Shown: positions 34,459-43,684, numbered from the stretch's first letter. The stretch is 64,000 nucleotides of DNA from Ruania zhangjianzhongii (GCF_008000995.1 NZ_CP042828.1:4888882-4952881), one strand, 5' to 3'. The notes: generated by a model from the letters alone, not told the origin. Numbers and translations: made by a program.

Positions 34459-34712
34459 TCGTCACCCCGGCGGGCCAGGTGCTCCTCACGTTCAGCACGG
34501 GCCGTTGCCACGATGTCAGCCGCCGAGATGTCTGCTCGCTCAGCACGGCGCTCGGCGCGACGCAGCACCTCGACCACAGTCGGCCGTTCGGTCTCACGAG
34601 TGACCAGATCCAGGAGATAAGCGTTCATCGACTGACCGCGCTCGGCGGCGCGCGCCTTCAGTTCGCGCCTGGTCTCCTCAGGTACGCCCCTGATCTGCAG
34701 CAACGAAGCCAT
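34455..34712 (-). CDS. VapB/FitA-type ribbon-helix-helix antitoxin, second pair
   Basis: 85 aa. LLQIRGVPEETRRELKARAA with GQSMNAYLLDLV is the FitA/Arc style RHH; the charged C-terminal helix (RRAERRAERADISAADIV) should cover the toxin. Upstream DNA is AT-rich for this genome (about 34712-34750, with the palindrome TGCATGCA), a likely promoter-operator. Confidence 0.83.
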   Translation of the reverse strand: MASLLQIRGVPEETRRELKARAAERGQSMNAYLLDLVTRETERPTVVEVLRRAERRAERADISAADIVATARAEREEHLARRGDE

Positions 34713-34797
34713 CCAACATGATATCTCGTCATCAATACACTATGCATGCACTAGCGGACTCGGTGACCACTCGCCCTCCGAGCACCGAAAGATGCTG

Positions 34798-35421
34798 CTA
34801 TGCCGGCCGCCCCACCGGCAACAAGCCGAGCACGTGCTCACCGCCTGGCACCACCTGCTCGGCCACACCCGGCAGCGCCGCCTGGTTCAGGCCACCGATG
34901 AACGCTGTGCCCCACCCGGTGGCCGCCGCCCAGAGGTAGGCGTTCTGCGTGATCAGGCCGGCCTCCAGCCAGGCGAACCGTTCGCCCTGTACCGCGCCGA
35001 GCTCGGCGAAGTAGTGGTTCGCACCCGTCAGGTCCGCTGAGAGCACCAGCACAGCGGGCGCGCCGGCCAACCACTGGGCGTCCACTGTCGCTGCAGCAAG
35101 GCCCGGCCGCAGATCGCCCAGGGTGTGCGTGCGCAGCGCATGCCGGCTGCCCAGGTACCGGTAGGCGCCCGGGCGCAGGCCGACCACCTCGCCGGCCACG
35201 AGGGTGACCGAGACCAGGTACTGCGCCCGCGCGGAGGCGTAGGTCGGCCGGCCGGCTCCGTCCACACCGGCGGCGTGGCGCAGCAGCCCGGCGACCACCT
35301 CCAGGGTCAGGGCCTCGTTGCTGAGCTCCTTGGTCGAACGCCGATCGGTCAGCAACTGACTGAGGGCAGTGCCTTCACCCGGCGGCAATGCCACCAGCGC
35401 ACCGGCTCCTCGATCGACCAT
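34798..35421 (-). CDS. Nitroreductase-family FMN oxidoreductase, SagB type
   Basis: 207 aa. Typical SagB-type features: DRRSTKELSNEALTLEVVAGLL at the N-terminus, LRPGAYRYLG, and AGLITQNAYLWAAATGWGTAFIGG forming the FMN site and dimer core. SagB proteins act on azoline peptides only when SagC/D partners are present; none is here, so a general flavin reductase role is more likely. Divergent from the ABC exporter operon. Confidence 0.82.
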   Translation of the reverse strand: MVDRGAGALVALPPGEGTALSQLLTDRRSTKELSNEALTLEVVAGLLRHAAGVDGAGRPTYASARAQYLVSVTLVAGEVVGLRPGAYRYLGSRHALRTHTLGDLRPGLAAATVDAQWLAGAPAVLVLSADLTGANHYFAELGAVQGERFAWLEAGLITQNAYLWAAATGWGTAFIGGLNQAALPGVAEQVVPGGEHVLGLLPVGRPA

Positions 35422-35438
35422 TGGGCAAGTCTAGGAGC

Positions 35439-35567
35439 ACGAAGTGACGGGTATACGGCACACCTCGCCATATATGGCACGGCCTGCGGTATAACGGTCA
35501 CTTCGCCATACACCGCCCTGACCTGCGCAGATGACAGGTGGGGCCGGGCCGAGATGACAGCTGTCAT
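35439..35567. promoter_or_regulatory. Palindrome cluster upstream of the ABC-2 exporter operon
   Basis: Three elements in 130 bp: a 16-bp imperfect inverted repeat around CGAAGTGAC (from 35440) and GTCACTTCG (to 35504), the perfect GCCATATATGGC (35467-35478), and the perfect ATGACAGCTGTCAT (35554-35567), with a half site ATGACAGG at 35531. The last lies 59 bp before the ATPase start and is a plausible response-regulator site. Confidence 0.5.
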
Positions 35568-35626
35568 ACCCAGAAAGTGACGCCGCACCATCGCGGGCGA
35601 ACCGCCTCGATCGCCAAGGTGGAGTT

Positions 35627-36589
35627 ATGAGCACACCAGCGAGTAACCCGCCAGCAGTCCAGCTGGCCGGCGTCACCAAGCAGTTCCGCACCGGCGACGG
35701 ACCCGTGGTCGCTGTCAACGACATCGACCTGGAGGTCCCCCGCGGTCAGATCATGGCCTTCCTCGGACCGAACGGCGCCGGGAAGACCACTGCGCTGGAC
35801 ATGGTCCTCGGCCTCACCGAACCGACCGCCGGCACTGTGCAGGTCAACGGTCTGCCGCCACGGCAGGCGGTGCGCGCCGGCCGCATCTCTGCGGTACTGC
35901 AGAGCGGCGGACTGCTCCGTGACCTGAGCGTGGCCGAGACGGTCCGGATGATCGCCTCCACGTTTGAGCACCCGATGCCGATCGACGAGGTCCTCGCCAA
36001 GGCCGGCATCACCAAGATCGCCGGGCGGAAGGTGTCCAAGTGCTCCGGCGGCGAGCAGCAGCGGCTACGGTTCGCGCTCGCGCTGCTGCCCGACCCGGAC
36101 CTGCTCATCCTGGACGAGCCGACTGCAGGGATGGATGTGACCGCCCGGCGCGAGTTCTGGGACACGATGCGTGCCGATGCGGACAGCGGACGTACGGTCA
36201 TCTTCGCCACCCACTACCTGGAGGAGGCGGACGCCTTCGCGCAGCGGATCGTGATGATGGCGGCGGGGAAGATCGTCGCCGACGGCACCACCACCGAGAT
36301 CCGCGCCCGCGCCTCCGGCCGCACCGTCTCCGCCCGCCTGGACAAAGCCGGCACCGAGGCGGCGCTCGCGCAGCTGCGCAGCATGCCCGGCGTGCACAGC
36401 GCCACCGTCGAGTCCGGCCGGGTGCAGGTGCACGCCGCCGACTCCGACGCGATCGCCCTTGCCCTGCTCACCGACCTCGACGGCACCGAGCTGGAGGTCA
36501 GCTCCGGCTCCCTGGACCAGGCGTTCGTCGCCCTCACCTCTACCGATCAGACCGCCGAGCGCGGCGAGCTGGAAGGAACCCTCCGATGA
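35627..36589 (+). CDS. ABC-2 exporter ATPase
   Basis: 320 aa. Walker A GPNGAGKTT, signature CSGGEQQRLR, Walker B LLILDEPTAG and the switch His in FATHYLEEA. The C-terminal 90 residues form the usual DrrA-like extension. First of four coupled genes: ATPase, permease, histidine kinase, response regulator. This layout is common for peptide or drug export with its own stress sensor. Confidence 0.93.
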   Translation: MSTPASNPPAVQLAGVTKQFRTGDGPVVAVNDIDLEVPRGQIMAFLGPNGAGKTTALDMVLGLTEPTAGTVQVNGLPPRQAVRAGRISAVLQSGGLLRDLSVAETVRMIASTFEHPMPIDEVLAKAGITKIAGRKVSKCSGGEQQRLRFALALLPDPDLLILDEPTAGMDVTARREFWDTMRADADSGRTVIFATHYLEEADAFAQRIVMMAAGKIVADGTTTEIRARASGRTVSARLDKAGTEAALAQLRSMPGVHSATVESGRVQVHAADSDAIALALLTDLDGTELEVSSGSLDQAFVALTSTDQTAERGELEGTLR

Positions 36590-37347
36590 ACCTCACCTAC
36601 ACCGGAATCGAGCTGCGCCGGGTCGGCCGCGACTTCATCTCGATGTTCTTCGTCGCCGTACTGCCGGCCTTCATGTACATCGTCTTCGGCGCGTCGATGG
36701 CCTACGCCGACGCGCCGATCGGCAACGGCAACGCAGCGATGTACACGATGATCTCGATGGCCGCCTTCGGCGCGGTCACGGCGACCGTGGGTGTGGGCGG
36801 GATGGCCGCCGTCGAACGGATGCAGGGCTGGGGCCGCCAGCTCGGCCTGACCCCGATGTCCGACGCCCAGTACGTGGCCGTGAAGGCAGGGGTCGCGTTC
36901 GTGATCGCAATCATCCCGATCACCCTGATCTACGTGCTCGGCTACTTCACCGGTGCGACCGGCAGCCCCACCGCCTGGTGGCTCTCCGCACTGGCCGTCG
37001 TCGTCGGGGCCGCCGTGTTCTCCCTGTACGGTCTGCTCGCCGGCCTGCTGTTCCGGTCCGAGGCGGCAGTCGGGGCCGCGAGCGGGTCCCTGGTGATCTT
37101 CGCCTTCCTCGGCAACATCTTCTTCCCACTCTCCGGAACGATGCTCACCGTGGCACAGTTCACCCCGCTGTACGGGTTCGTGGCCCTCGCCCGGTACCCG
37201 CTCACCGAGGGCATGATGATCAGCACCACCGGACCCCCGGTGGAGAGCAACGGTCTGTGGATCCCGGTGCTGAACCTGGTGGCCTGGGCGATCATCTTCG
37301 CCGTGCTGGCCTTCCTGATGGTCCGCCGCGGACGCGGCCGGCAGTGA
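36586..37347 (+). CDS. ABC-2 type permease
   Basis: 253 aa, six hydrophobic helices (for example FISMFFVAVLPAFMYIVFGA and AGVAFVIAIIPITLIYVLGY). ATG at 36586 overlaps the ATPase stop and follows GGAAGGAA. Forms the exporter membrane part. The substrate cannot be told; cell-envelope-active antibiotics or lipids are usual for DesK-linked systems. Confidence 0.9.
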   Translation: MNLTYTGIELRRVGRDFISMFFVAVLPAFMYIVFGASMAYADAPIGNGNAAMYTMISMAAFGAVTATVGVGGMAAVERMQGWGRQLGLTPMSDAQYVAVKAGVAFVIAIIPITLIYVLGYFTGATGSPTAWWLSALAVVVGAAVFSLYGLLAGLLFRSEAAVGAASGSLVIFAFLGNIFFPLSGTMLTVAQFTPLYGFVALARYPLTEGMMISTTGPPVESNGLWIPVLNLVAWAIIFAVLAFLMVRRGRGRQ

Positions 37348-37373
37348 CAGCTCCCCGTACGATCGGGGACACC

Positions 37374-38504
37374 ATGGAGACCCCCACCAGCCAGCCGAAC
37401 CCGTCACTGTCACCGTGGCAGCGGTTCGGCTGGCTGATGGGCGTCATCTGGCTGGTGTTCCTGGCCTTCCCGCTGATCTCCGCGGCCCTCGCACCGGTGC
37501 CCCTGGTGTGGCGGATCATCGCAGTAGCAGCGGTCGTCGTCTTCGGCGCGCTCTACGCCTACGGCTTCGTCCGGATGATGCGACCGGACGTGAGCGACCC
37601 GTACCGGACGGCGACGAAGTTCCTGCTCGCCATGGCGGCGATGTTCGTGATCACCGGCCTGATCGTCGGGATAGACGCCTTCGGAATGACCGTCTTCCTG
37701 CTCACCTTCGGTGTCTTCCACCAACCGCTCCGGCGGGGCATCCTGCTCGCCATCGGGTGGATCGCGCTGACGGTCCTGATGCTGGTGGTCACCGACTCGT
37801 TCGCCACCCATGGCTTCTTCCTTGCCCTCCTCGCCGGCGTCGGCGTGATGACCGGCATCGTCCGTTGGCTCGACGATCGTCAAGGTGCCCACGACCGGCT
37901 GGCGACCGAGCTGAACCTGGTGGCCGAACGCGAGCGGGTGGCTCGGGACGTACACGATGTGCTCGGCCACAGCCTGACCGTGATCACGGTCAAGTCCGAG
38001 CTCGCCGAACGGCTGGTGGATGCCGATCCCGAGGCCGCCAAGGCGGAGCTCGCGCAGATCCGGTCGCTGACCCGGGAAGCACTGGCAGAGATCCGGGCCA
38101 CGGTCGCCGGGCTGCGAGTGGCACGGCTGGCCGATGAGCTGGCGAGCGCCCGGGAGGCACTGACTGACGCCGGTATCGCCGCTGAGGTCCCGGTGAGTGC
38201 GGACGTCGTGGATCCGCGCCACCGGCTGGTGCTGGCCTGGGTGCTGCGCGAGGCGGTCACCAATGTGGTCCGGCACTCGGGCGCGTCCCGCTGCACGGTC
38301 CAGCTGCAGGAGCGCTCGCTGGTGGTGATGGACGACGGCGTAGGGCCGGGTGCTGCCCTAGCGGCTGGTTCCGCAGAACGCACCCGGGCAGCGACCGGCG
38401 GTACCGGGCTGCGGGGCATCGCCGAACGCGTCAAGGGCGCGGGCGCCACGCTGGAGATCACCGCGGCCGAGGGCGGCGGGACACGACTGGAGGTGCGCTG
38501 GTGA
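37374..38504 (+). CDS. DesK-like sensor histidine kinase
   Basis: 376 aa. Five to six membrane helices (about 18-150), then a HisKA_3 dimerisation helix ERERVARDVHDVLGHSL with phospho-His H194, and an HATPase domain with VTNVVRHSGAS (N box) and GGTGLRGIAERV (G box). ATG at 37374 with GGGGA upstream; a GTG at 37344 overlapping the permease stop is the alternative. Few extracellular residues, so it probably senses membrane state or the transporter. Confidence 0.9.
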   Translation: METPTSQPNPSLSPWQRFGWLMGVIWLVFLAFPLISAALAPVPLVWRIIAVAAVVVFGALYAYGFVRMMRPDVSDPYRTATKFLLAMAAMFVITGLIVGIDAFGMTVFLLTFGVFHQPLRRGILLAIGWIALTVLMLVVTDSFATHGFFLALLAGVGVMTGIVRWLDDRQGAHDRLATELNLVAERERVARDVHDVLGHSLTVITVKSELAERLVDADPEAAKAELAQIRSLTREALAEIRATVAGLRVARLADELASAREALTDAGIAAEVPVSADVVDPRHRLVLAWVLREAVTNVVRHSGASRCTVQLQERSLVVMDDGVGPGAALAAGSAERTRAATGGTGLRGIAERVKGAGATLEITAAEGGGTRLEVRW

Positions 38505-39115
38505 CCGAGAAGATCCGGGTGCTGCTGGCTGACGACCAGGCACTGGTGCGCGGGGCGCTCTCGGCGCTGCTGCGGCTGGAACCTGACCTGGACGTGGTGG
38601 CCGAGGTCGGCTCCGGCGACGAGGTGCTCGAGACCGCCCGAAGCACCAGTGCTCAGGTGTGCCTACTGGACATCGAGATGCCCGGGATGGACGGGATCGA
38701 CGCCGCCGCGCAGCTCGCGACGGAGCTGCCTGGGGTGCGCTCGCTGATCGTCACCACGTTCGGCCGGCCCGGCTACCTGCGCCGGGCGCTGGAGGCCGGT
38801 GCCAGCGGGTTCGTGGTCAAGGACACGCCGGCCGAGGAGCTCGCGGAGGCGATCCGCAGCGTGCATGCCGGCCGGCGGGTAGTGGACCCGGCGCTGGCCA
38901 CCGAGTCTCTGGCCGGCGGCCCGAACCCGCTCACCGACCGCGAGCGCGAGGTCCTCCGCGAGTGCCTGGACGGTGCGTCGGTGTCGGTGGTGGCCGAACG
39001 GGTGCACCTGTCCGCGGGCACTGTGCGCAACTACCTGTCCGCAGCGATCGGGAAGACCGGCACCACCAACCGGGTGGAGGCGGCGCGGGTCGCGCAGCGC
39101 AACGGCTGGCTGTAG
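38501..39115 (+). CDS. NarL-type response regulator
   Basis: 204 aa. Receiver domain with acidic pocket LLADDQ, phospho-Asp D57 in LLDIEMPG and VKDTPAEEL, then a LuxR-type helix-turn-helix (LTDREREVLRECLDGASVSVVAERVHLSAGT). GTG start overlaps the kinase stop (GTGA). Likely controls its own operon through the palindromes upstream of 35627. Confidence 0.92.
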   Translation: MTEKIRVLLADDQALVRGALSALLRLEPDLDVVAEVGSGDEVLETARSTSAQVCLLDIEMPGMDGIDAAAQLATELPGVRSLIVTTFGRPGYLRRALEAGASGFVVKDTPAEELAEAIRSVHAGRRVVDPALATESLAGGPNPLTDREREVLRECLDGASVSVVAERVHLSAGTVRNYLSAAIGKTGTTNRVEAARVAQRNGWL

Positions 39116-39190
39116 TCCGCCCGCGCCCACCGCTGATGGGCCCAAGCGGCGCTCGCGTGTGGGATTACTGGGCCTATACCCCCAGCAGAC

Positions 39191-39223
39191 TCACTCGCGA
39201 GTTCGGTCAGGCGTCGCGAGTGA
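39191..39223. terminator. Bidirectional hairpin
   Basis: Perfect 10-bp inverted repeat TCACTCGCGA (39191-39200) and TCGCGAGTGA (39214-39223), 13-nt loop, between convergent genes. It overlaps the stop codon of the FAD protein gene. No U-tract. Confidence 0.55.
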
Positions 39224-40796
39224 CCAGGTGGTCCGCCCAGAGCTCCAGCTCGGGGTGCATGCTGCGCAGCAGTGTGTCGGTACCGATCACTACGTCCTCG
39301 GTCATCCGGCCGACGGCGGCCAGCCCGTTCCGGGTGCCATCGGCGCCCAGGCAGGCACCGGCGGCATCGGTGAGCACACCGCGCCCGGTAGCGCCGAAGC
39401 GGACCAGCCCGTCCGCCAGCAGCTGCTCCCACAGCTCGTCACCGCGGGGCAGGCCGGGCGGGGCGGTGACCGCGTCCACGATCAGGTCCGGCGGTTCGGC
39501 CGGCAGTTCGGCGGTGCGCACCAGGCGCAACCGGCCGGCGGATGCCAGGGCGAGCAGCTTGACCACGTTCCCCGGCGGTGGGCCGAACGCGAGCCGGTCC
39601 AGGCCGGTGACCAGCCGCGGGTAGTCGGCCCAATCGAGAGGGACATCCGCGCCGCCGCGCACTGCGCGCTCGGCCACCTGGCGCTGCCGGTGCACCAGGT
39701 CGGGATAGGCATGCCGCCACGCCTGGCCGAGCGCCCAGGTCTCATCGGGGACGGCAGTCCCTCGGGCGAAGGCCAGGCTGGCCCGCAGGTCGTCGAACGG
39801 ATCGGCCGCGGTCGGTCCGGTCAGGCTGTCCCAGACCGGGTGGATCTGCTCCGGCCCGATGACGGCGGAGCTCGGGTCCCAGGTCCGTCTCGCCTGGGTG
39901 AGGATCGCGGCGGCGAGCCTCTCCAGGAGCAACGGGAGCTCCGCCGTCGTGGCTATCTCGGAACGCAGCGGTGCGGCGATCTGCTCGCTGCGGTACCGGC
40001 GCAGTACGGCGGCATCGGTCTTGGCCAGCATCAGCCGGCCAGTGCGGCTGGTGAGGGTGAGCACGGGGTCGAGGTCGCCGGGGCGGTACTGCAGGGCGCC
40101 GCCGGCTCCGCTGCTGAGGAACCGCCCGCCGAGTCCCTCGCTGAGGGCGAGGACCGCGTCGATCGCGCTCAGGTGCGCACCACGGATCTGCACGGCAGTG
40201 GGTCTCAGCGCCTGCGCGGTGGTGACCAGGCTGGGGACCGGGAACACGCGCACTGCCGGGACGCCGGCGGGCAGGTCCAGACCGGGCCAGGTGCTCGCGT
40301 GCCCGGTGACCAGCAGCACGGCGTCATACTCGGCCCACCCTTCGCTCGTGTGCACCCGGAACCCGGGCCCGGCGGGCCGCACCCGATCGACCCGCTGGCG
40401 CAGGTGGCGCACCGGGGTAGGTGCCAGCGCACCGATGGCAGTGTCGGCGAGCCCGGTGAGGTAGCGGCCGGCGGCAGCGCGCGCGGGATAGGCGCAGGGC
40501 TGGTCATCGGCCGGTGGCGCGGCGAACGGACCGGCGAGGTGGGAGTCGGTGAGGGCGGCACCGGTGTGCACCCGGCCGGCGTGCAGGGCGTGGTCCGGGA
40601 CGTTCAGGCTCACCCAGTCTGGCTGATCCGAGGTGTAGGCCATCCCGGTGCCGAGCTGGGCGCGGGGCTCGTAGACGTCGATCCGGTCCGGAAGCGTGCC
40701 GCGCTCCCGACGCCGGGCGAGTGCTTCGAGTGCGTACACGGCCCGAGGGCCTCCCCCGATGATGGCCAGCGTGCTGAGGTGCTCGTGCGCGGTCAC
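39207..40796 (-). CDS. FAD/NAD(P)-binding protein (COG4529 type)
   Basis: 529 aa. N-terminal Rossmann IIGGGPRAVYALEAL, then GTGMAYTSDQPDWVSLNVP, the hallmark of the FAD-NAD(P)-binding family of uncharacterised proteins. VLLVTGHAS is the second dinucleotide site. C-terminal RNGLAAVGRMTEDVVIGTD. Related to monooxygenase-like and D-amino-acid hydroxylase-like proteins; the substrate is unknown. Monocistronic, convergent with the two-component system. Confidence 0.8.
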   Translation of the reverse strand: MTAHEHLSTLAIIGGGPRAVYALEALARRRERGTLPDRIDVYEPRAQLGTGMAYTSDQPDWVSLNVPDHALHAGRVHTGAALTDSHLAGPFAAPPADDQPCAYPARAAAGRYLTGLADTAIGALAPTPVRHLRQRVDRVRPAGPGFRVHTSEGWAEYDAVLLVTGHASTWPGLDLPAGVPAVRVFPVPSLVTTAQALRPTAVQIRGAHLSAIDAVLALSEGLGGRFLSSGAGGALQYRPGDLDPVLTLTSRTGRLMLAKTDAAVLRRYRSEQIAAPLRSEIATTAELPLLLERLAAAILTQARRTWDPSSAVIGPEQIHPVWDSLTGPTAADPFDDLRASLAFARGTAVPDETWALGQAWRHAYPDLVHRQRQVAERAVRGGADVPLDWADYPRLVTGLDRLAFGPPPGNVVKLLALASAGRLRLVRTAELPAEPPDLIVDAVTAPPGLPRGDELWEQLLADGLVRFGATGRGVLTDAAGACLGADGTRNGLAAVGRMTEDVVIGTDTLLRSMHPELELWADHLVTRDA

Positions 40797-40860
40797 CAGG
40801 TCAACTTACGCCCTGCACACCCGGGCACCGACCGGCACCCGGCCGAACGTGGCCGGCAAC

Positions 40861-40908
40861 GGTGCGGGGCGCGGCCAGCCGAGGTCCCGGTGCGGGGCGC
40901 GGCCAGCC
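40861..40908. repeat. Two 20-bp direct repeats, 28-bp spacing
   Basis: GGTGCGGGGCGCGGCCAGCC occurs at 40861-40880 and 40889-40908 with eight bases between, in the 122-bp gap between the FAD protein gene and the GNAT gene. Perfect copies; probably a slippage duplication. Confidence 0.7.
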
Positions 40909-40918
40909 TGAGCTGCGG

Positions 40919-41233
40919 TCAGCCGATCCCCAGCTCCGCGCGGCGATCGGCCGGCACCAGGTCCTGGTACTCGGCGTTCTGGTTGATGAATCCCGCCACT
41001 GCCGAACAGGTCGGGATCACCGCCAGCCCGGCCGCGCGGGTGGCGTCCAGCGCCTCGCGGATCAGGGTGCCGGCGAGCCCCTGACCGCGGTAGGCCGGGT
41101 CGATCACCGTGTGCGGGAAGAGGCGCTGCGCACCGTCGTCGCTGTACTCGGTGTGCCCGGCCGGCTCGCCGCCGACCAGGATCTGGTAGCGGTCGGGCTG
41201 CTCGACCACCGTGATCTCGTCAGTGCTGCTCAT
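40919..41233 (-). CDS. Small GNAT-like N-acetyltransferase (YjdJ type)
   Basis: 104 aa. Acetyl-CoA loop in YRGQGLAGTLIREAL, and AVIPTCSAVAGFI, both typical of the short GCN5-related NAT_SF domain proteins (about 95-105 aa). Translationally coupled to the MFS exporter (ATGA). Its pairing with a drug-type exporter suggests detoxification, but the acceptor is unknown. Confidence 0.85.
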   Translation of the reverse strand: MSSTDEITVVEQPDRYQILVGGEPAGHTEYSDDGAQRLFPHTVIDPAYRGQGLAGTLIREALDATRAAGLAVIPTCSAVAGFINQNAEYQDLVPADRRAELGIG

Positions 41234-42672
41234 GTTTTCGGAGTCTGCCACACGGCTCCACGGTCCCGGGGCATCAGTGCCACCGCGAGCGCGAGCAGCA
41301 CCGCCACCCCGAGCGAGCACCAGAACACCAGGTGCACACCGTGGACCAGATCGGCGCCCACCGGCATCCCATCCGGTCCCACAGTGGCGACCGCGTTCAC
41401 CACCCCGCCGAAGGCGGCTACGCCCACGGCGGAGCCGAGCGACCGGGAGAACACGTTGGTGCCGGTCACCGCGCCACGTTCGGACCAGTCGACACTGGTC
41501 TGGGCCGCGATCAGCGTCGGGGCGGTGGTCAGGCCCATCCCGGCACCGATTACGAAGCAGGTGGCGGCGACCTGCCAGATCGAGGTGTGCTCGCCGAGCA
41601 GCAGTGCCAGGGCGGAGCCGATGACCACCAGGGCGGAGCCGATCAGGCCGGTGATCCGAAAGCCCACCCGCAGGTAGACCCGCCCGGACAGGGTCGCGGT
41701 CAGCGGCCAGCCGACGCTCAGCGCCGCGAGCGCGAACCCGGCCACCAGCGGCTCGGCGTCGAGCACCCCCTGGGCGTAGATCGGCACGTAGGTGGACAGG
41801 CCGAGCACGATCACCCCGATCATGAACGCGGCCACGGTAGGTGCGGCGATGACCCGGCGGCGCAGCACGGCCAGCCGGAGGATCGGGTATCGCACTCGCT
41901 GCGACCGGAACACGAACAGGGCGAGCAGCACCACGCCACCGGCCAGCACCGCTACGGTGCGGGCGGATCCCCAGCCCCACTCACCCGCCTGCAGCAGGCC
42001 AAGCACCAGCAAGGTGCTGCCACCGGTGAGCAGGGTGGCGCCGAGATAGTCGACCGGCTCGCGCTCACCGTCCCCGGACGGCTCGGTGAACCGGCGCCAG
42101 AGCATCACCGCCGCCAGGACGGCGAGTGGCACATTGACCCAGAAGATCCACCGCCAGCTGACGAACTGGGAGAACACGCCACCGAGGGTGGGCCCGGCCA
42201 CTGACGAGATCGCCCAGACGCTGGCGAGGTAGCCCTGCGCCTTGGCCCGCTCGGCCACGGTGTAGATATCGCTGGCGATGGTCATCGACATCGGCATGAT
42301 CGCCCCGGCACCGAGGCCCTGCACCACTCGGGCCAGGATCAGCGCGAGCATGGTGGGCGCGAGCGCGCAGAGCACCGAGCCGATGAGGAAAAGTCCCACG
42401 CCGAGGAGCATCAGGCGTTTGCGGCCGAAGACGTCGGAGAGGCGGCCATACACCGGCACGGTGACCGCCTGGGCGAGGGTGTAGGCGGAGAACAGCCAGG
42501 GCACCAGGGCGAACGCGTCGAACTCCCGCGCGATCGTGGTGGCGGCCGTGGCCAGGATGGTGGCATCCAGGGCGACCAGCGCCGTCGACAGCATCAGCGA
42601 GAGCAGGATCGGGCCGCGCTCCGAGCGCAGCCCCACACCCTCGGCCCGCGTCGGGGTCGCGCCGGCCGTCAT
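41230..42672 (-). CDS. MFS drug exporter, DHA2 family (14 TM)
   Basis: 480 aa. Motif A GRLSDVFGRKRLMLLG, motif C-like VAGPTLGGVFSQ, and about 14 hydrophobic helices, as in QacA/EmrB exporters. N-terminal helix has ALVALDATILATA (motif D1 form). Proton-coupled export of small toxic compounds is the usual role. Forms an operon with the GNAT gene; no regulator directly adjoins. Confidence 0.9.
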   Translation of the reverse strand: MTAGATPTRAEGVGLRSERGPILLSLMLSTALVALDATILATAATTIAREFDAFALVPWLFSAYTLAQAVTVPVYGRLSDVFGRKRLMLLGVGLFLIGSVLCALAPTMLALILARVVQGLGAGAIMPMSMTIASDIYTVAERAKAQGYLASVWAISSVAGPTLGGVFSQFVSWRWIFWVNVPLAVLAAVMLWRRFTEPSGDGEREPVDYLGATLLTGGSTLLVLGLLQAGEWGWGSARTVAVLAGGVVLLALFVFRSQRVRYPILRLAVLRRRVIAAPTVAAFMIGVIVLGLSTYVPIYAQGVLDAEPLVAGFALAALSVGWPLTATLSGRVYLRVGFRITGLIGSALVVIGSALALLLGEHTSIWQVAATCFVIGAGMGLTTAPTLIAAQTSVDWSERGAVTGTNVFSRSLGSAVGVAAFGGVVNAVATVGPDGMPVGADLVHGVHLVFWCSLGVAVLLALAVALMPRDRGAVWQTPKT

Positions 42673-42864
42673 CGGGCCGGTCCACAGATCAGCACCTCAG
42701 AGCAAGCCTCCGGCCCGCGGCGCTATTCCCCACCGCGCGGCGTTCGGAACAGGAACAGCCGGCCGACGGCGTTCGACCAGTCGCGGATATTCCGCTCCAC
42801 TGCGCGGGGTTCTGCTCGCCACCGGTCCGATGTTCCCTCCTCCGTCCGTCGCGATCCGGACGAC

Positions 42865-43584
42865 TCAGCCAGTCGCGATCCGCTCCATCTGGCTGGCGTA
42901 GTCCACCTCGGACCAGACGGTCTCCAGCACGGCCTTGGCATGTGCTTCGGCCCGTACCGGATCCCCGTCGCCGACGGCGCGGGCCAGGTCTTCGTGGTTG
43001 CTCACCGCCGCGTGGGCCGGGTGCGCCGGGGTCAGTCCCAACCGGGTGCGCCCGATCAGCACCTCCGCGACGGAATCGGCGAGGGCGGAGAACATCTCGT
43101 TGCCGCCACAGGTCAGCAGCAGGGTGTGGAACTGTACGTCGATGTCCAGGTACAAGGCGGTGTCGCCCAGACCCTGCTCACCGAGCTCGCGTAGCTGTTC
43201 GGCCAGCCGAATCAGCTCCCCGCCGGCGTCCTGCGCAGTCTGCGCGGCTAACCGTGCTGCAGTCGGCTCCAGCGCGACCCGGAGCTGGGTGAGCGACCGG
43301 AGCTGCTCGGCCCGGCCCGCCCCGGCCAGCCGCCAGGCGATCACCCGCGGGTCGAGGACCGACCACGAGGCCGAGGGCTGCACGGTCAGCCCGACCCGGC
43401 GCTTGGCCCGCACCATGCCGAGCGATTCCAGGATCCGCATCGCCTCACGCACCACGGTCCGGGACACGCCGAAGCGTTCCTCTAGCCCGGCGAGGGTGAG
43501 CACATCACCGGGATCGAGCCCGCCGCCGGCGATCTCCGCACCCAGGGTGTTGAGGATGTCGCTGTGTAGCACCGGTGCCGCCAT
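42865..43584 (-). CDS. FadR/GntR-family regulator (FCD) of the kduI-idn operon
   Basis: 239 aa. Winged helix LEERFGVSRTVVREAMRILESLG, then an FCD domain with DIDVQFHTLLL and the later His in SNHEDLARAV as metal ligands. Close to the KdgR/DgoR type of aldonate and uronate regulators. Divergent from kduI, 133 bp apart; the repeated element at 43663 and 44741 is the probable operator. Expected to release DNA on binding a 2-keto-3-deoxy acid or aldonate. Confidence 0.86.
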   Translation of the reverse strand: MAAPVLHSDILNTLGAEIAGGGLDPGDVLTLAGLEERFGVSRTVVREAMRILESLGMVRAKRRVGLTVQPSASWSVLDPRVIAWRLAGAGRAEQLRSLTQLRVALEPTAARLAAQTAQDAGGELIRLAEQLRELGEQGLGDTALYLDIDVQFHTLLLTCGGNEMFSALADSVAEVLIGRTRLGLTPAHPAHAAVSNHEDLARAVGDGDPVRAEAHAKAVLETVWSEVDYASQMERIATG

Positions 43585-43662
43585 GACCCTCCAAGGCCAG
43601 TTGGTTCATTCGCCGGGAGCCCCTCGCGGCGCGTGTACCCCATGCTAGAGCCATCAGCCGGT

Positions 43663-43684
43663 AAAAGGTGCGATCATTGCGGGA
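43663..43684 (+). promoter_or_regulatory. Operator candidate, copy 1 (kduI)
   Basis: A 22-bp element reading AAAAGGTGCGATCATTG followed by CGGGA, ending 33 bp before the kduI GTG. Twenty of 22 bases recur at 44741-44762 before idnO; both differences are C to T. Repetition upstream of two genes of the same set suggests binding by the divergent FadR-type regulator. Confidence 0.6.

Noticed and set aside
34798-35421. SagB enzyme of an azoline-peptide (TOMM) cluster
   Set aside because: No SagC/SagD or precursor peptide gene adjoins; the neighbours are vapBC and an ABC exporter with a two-component system.
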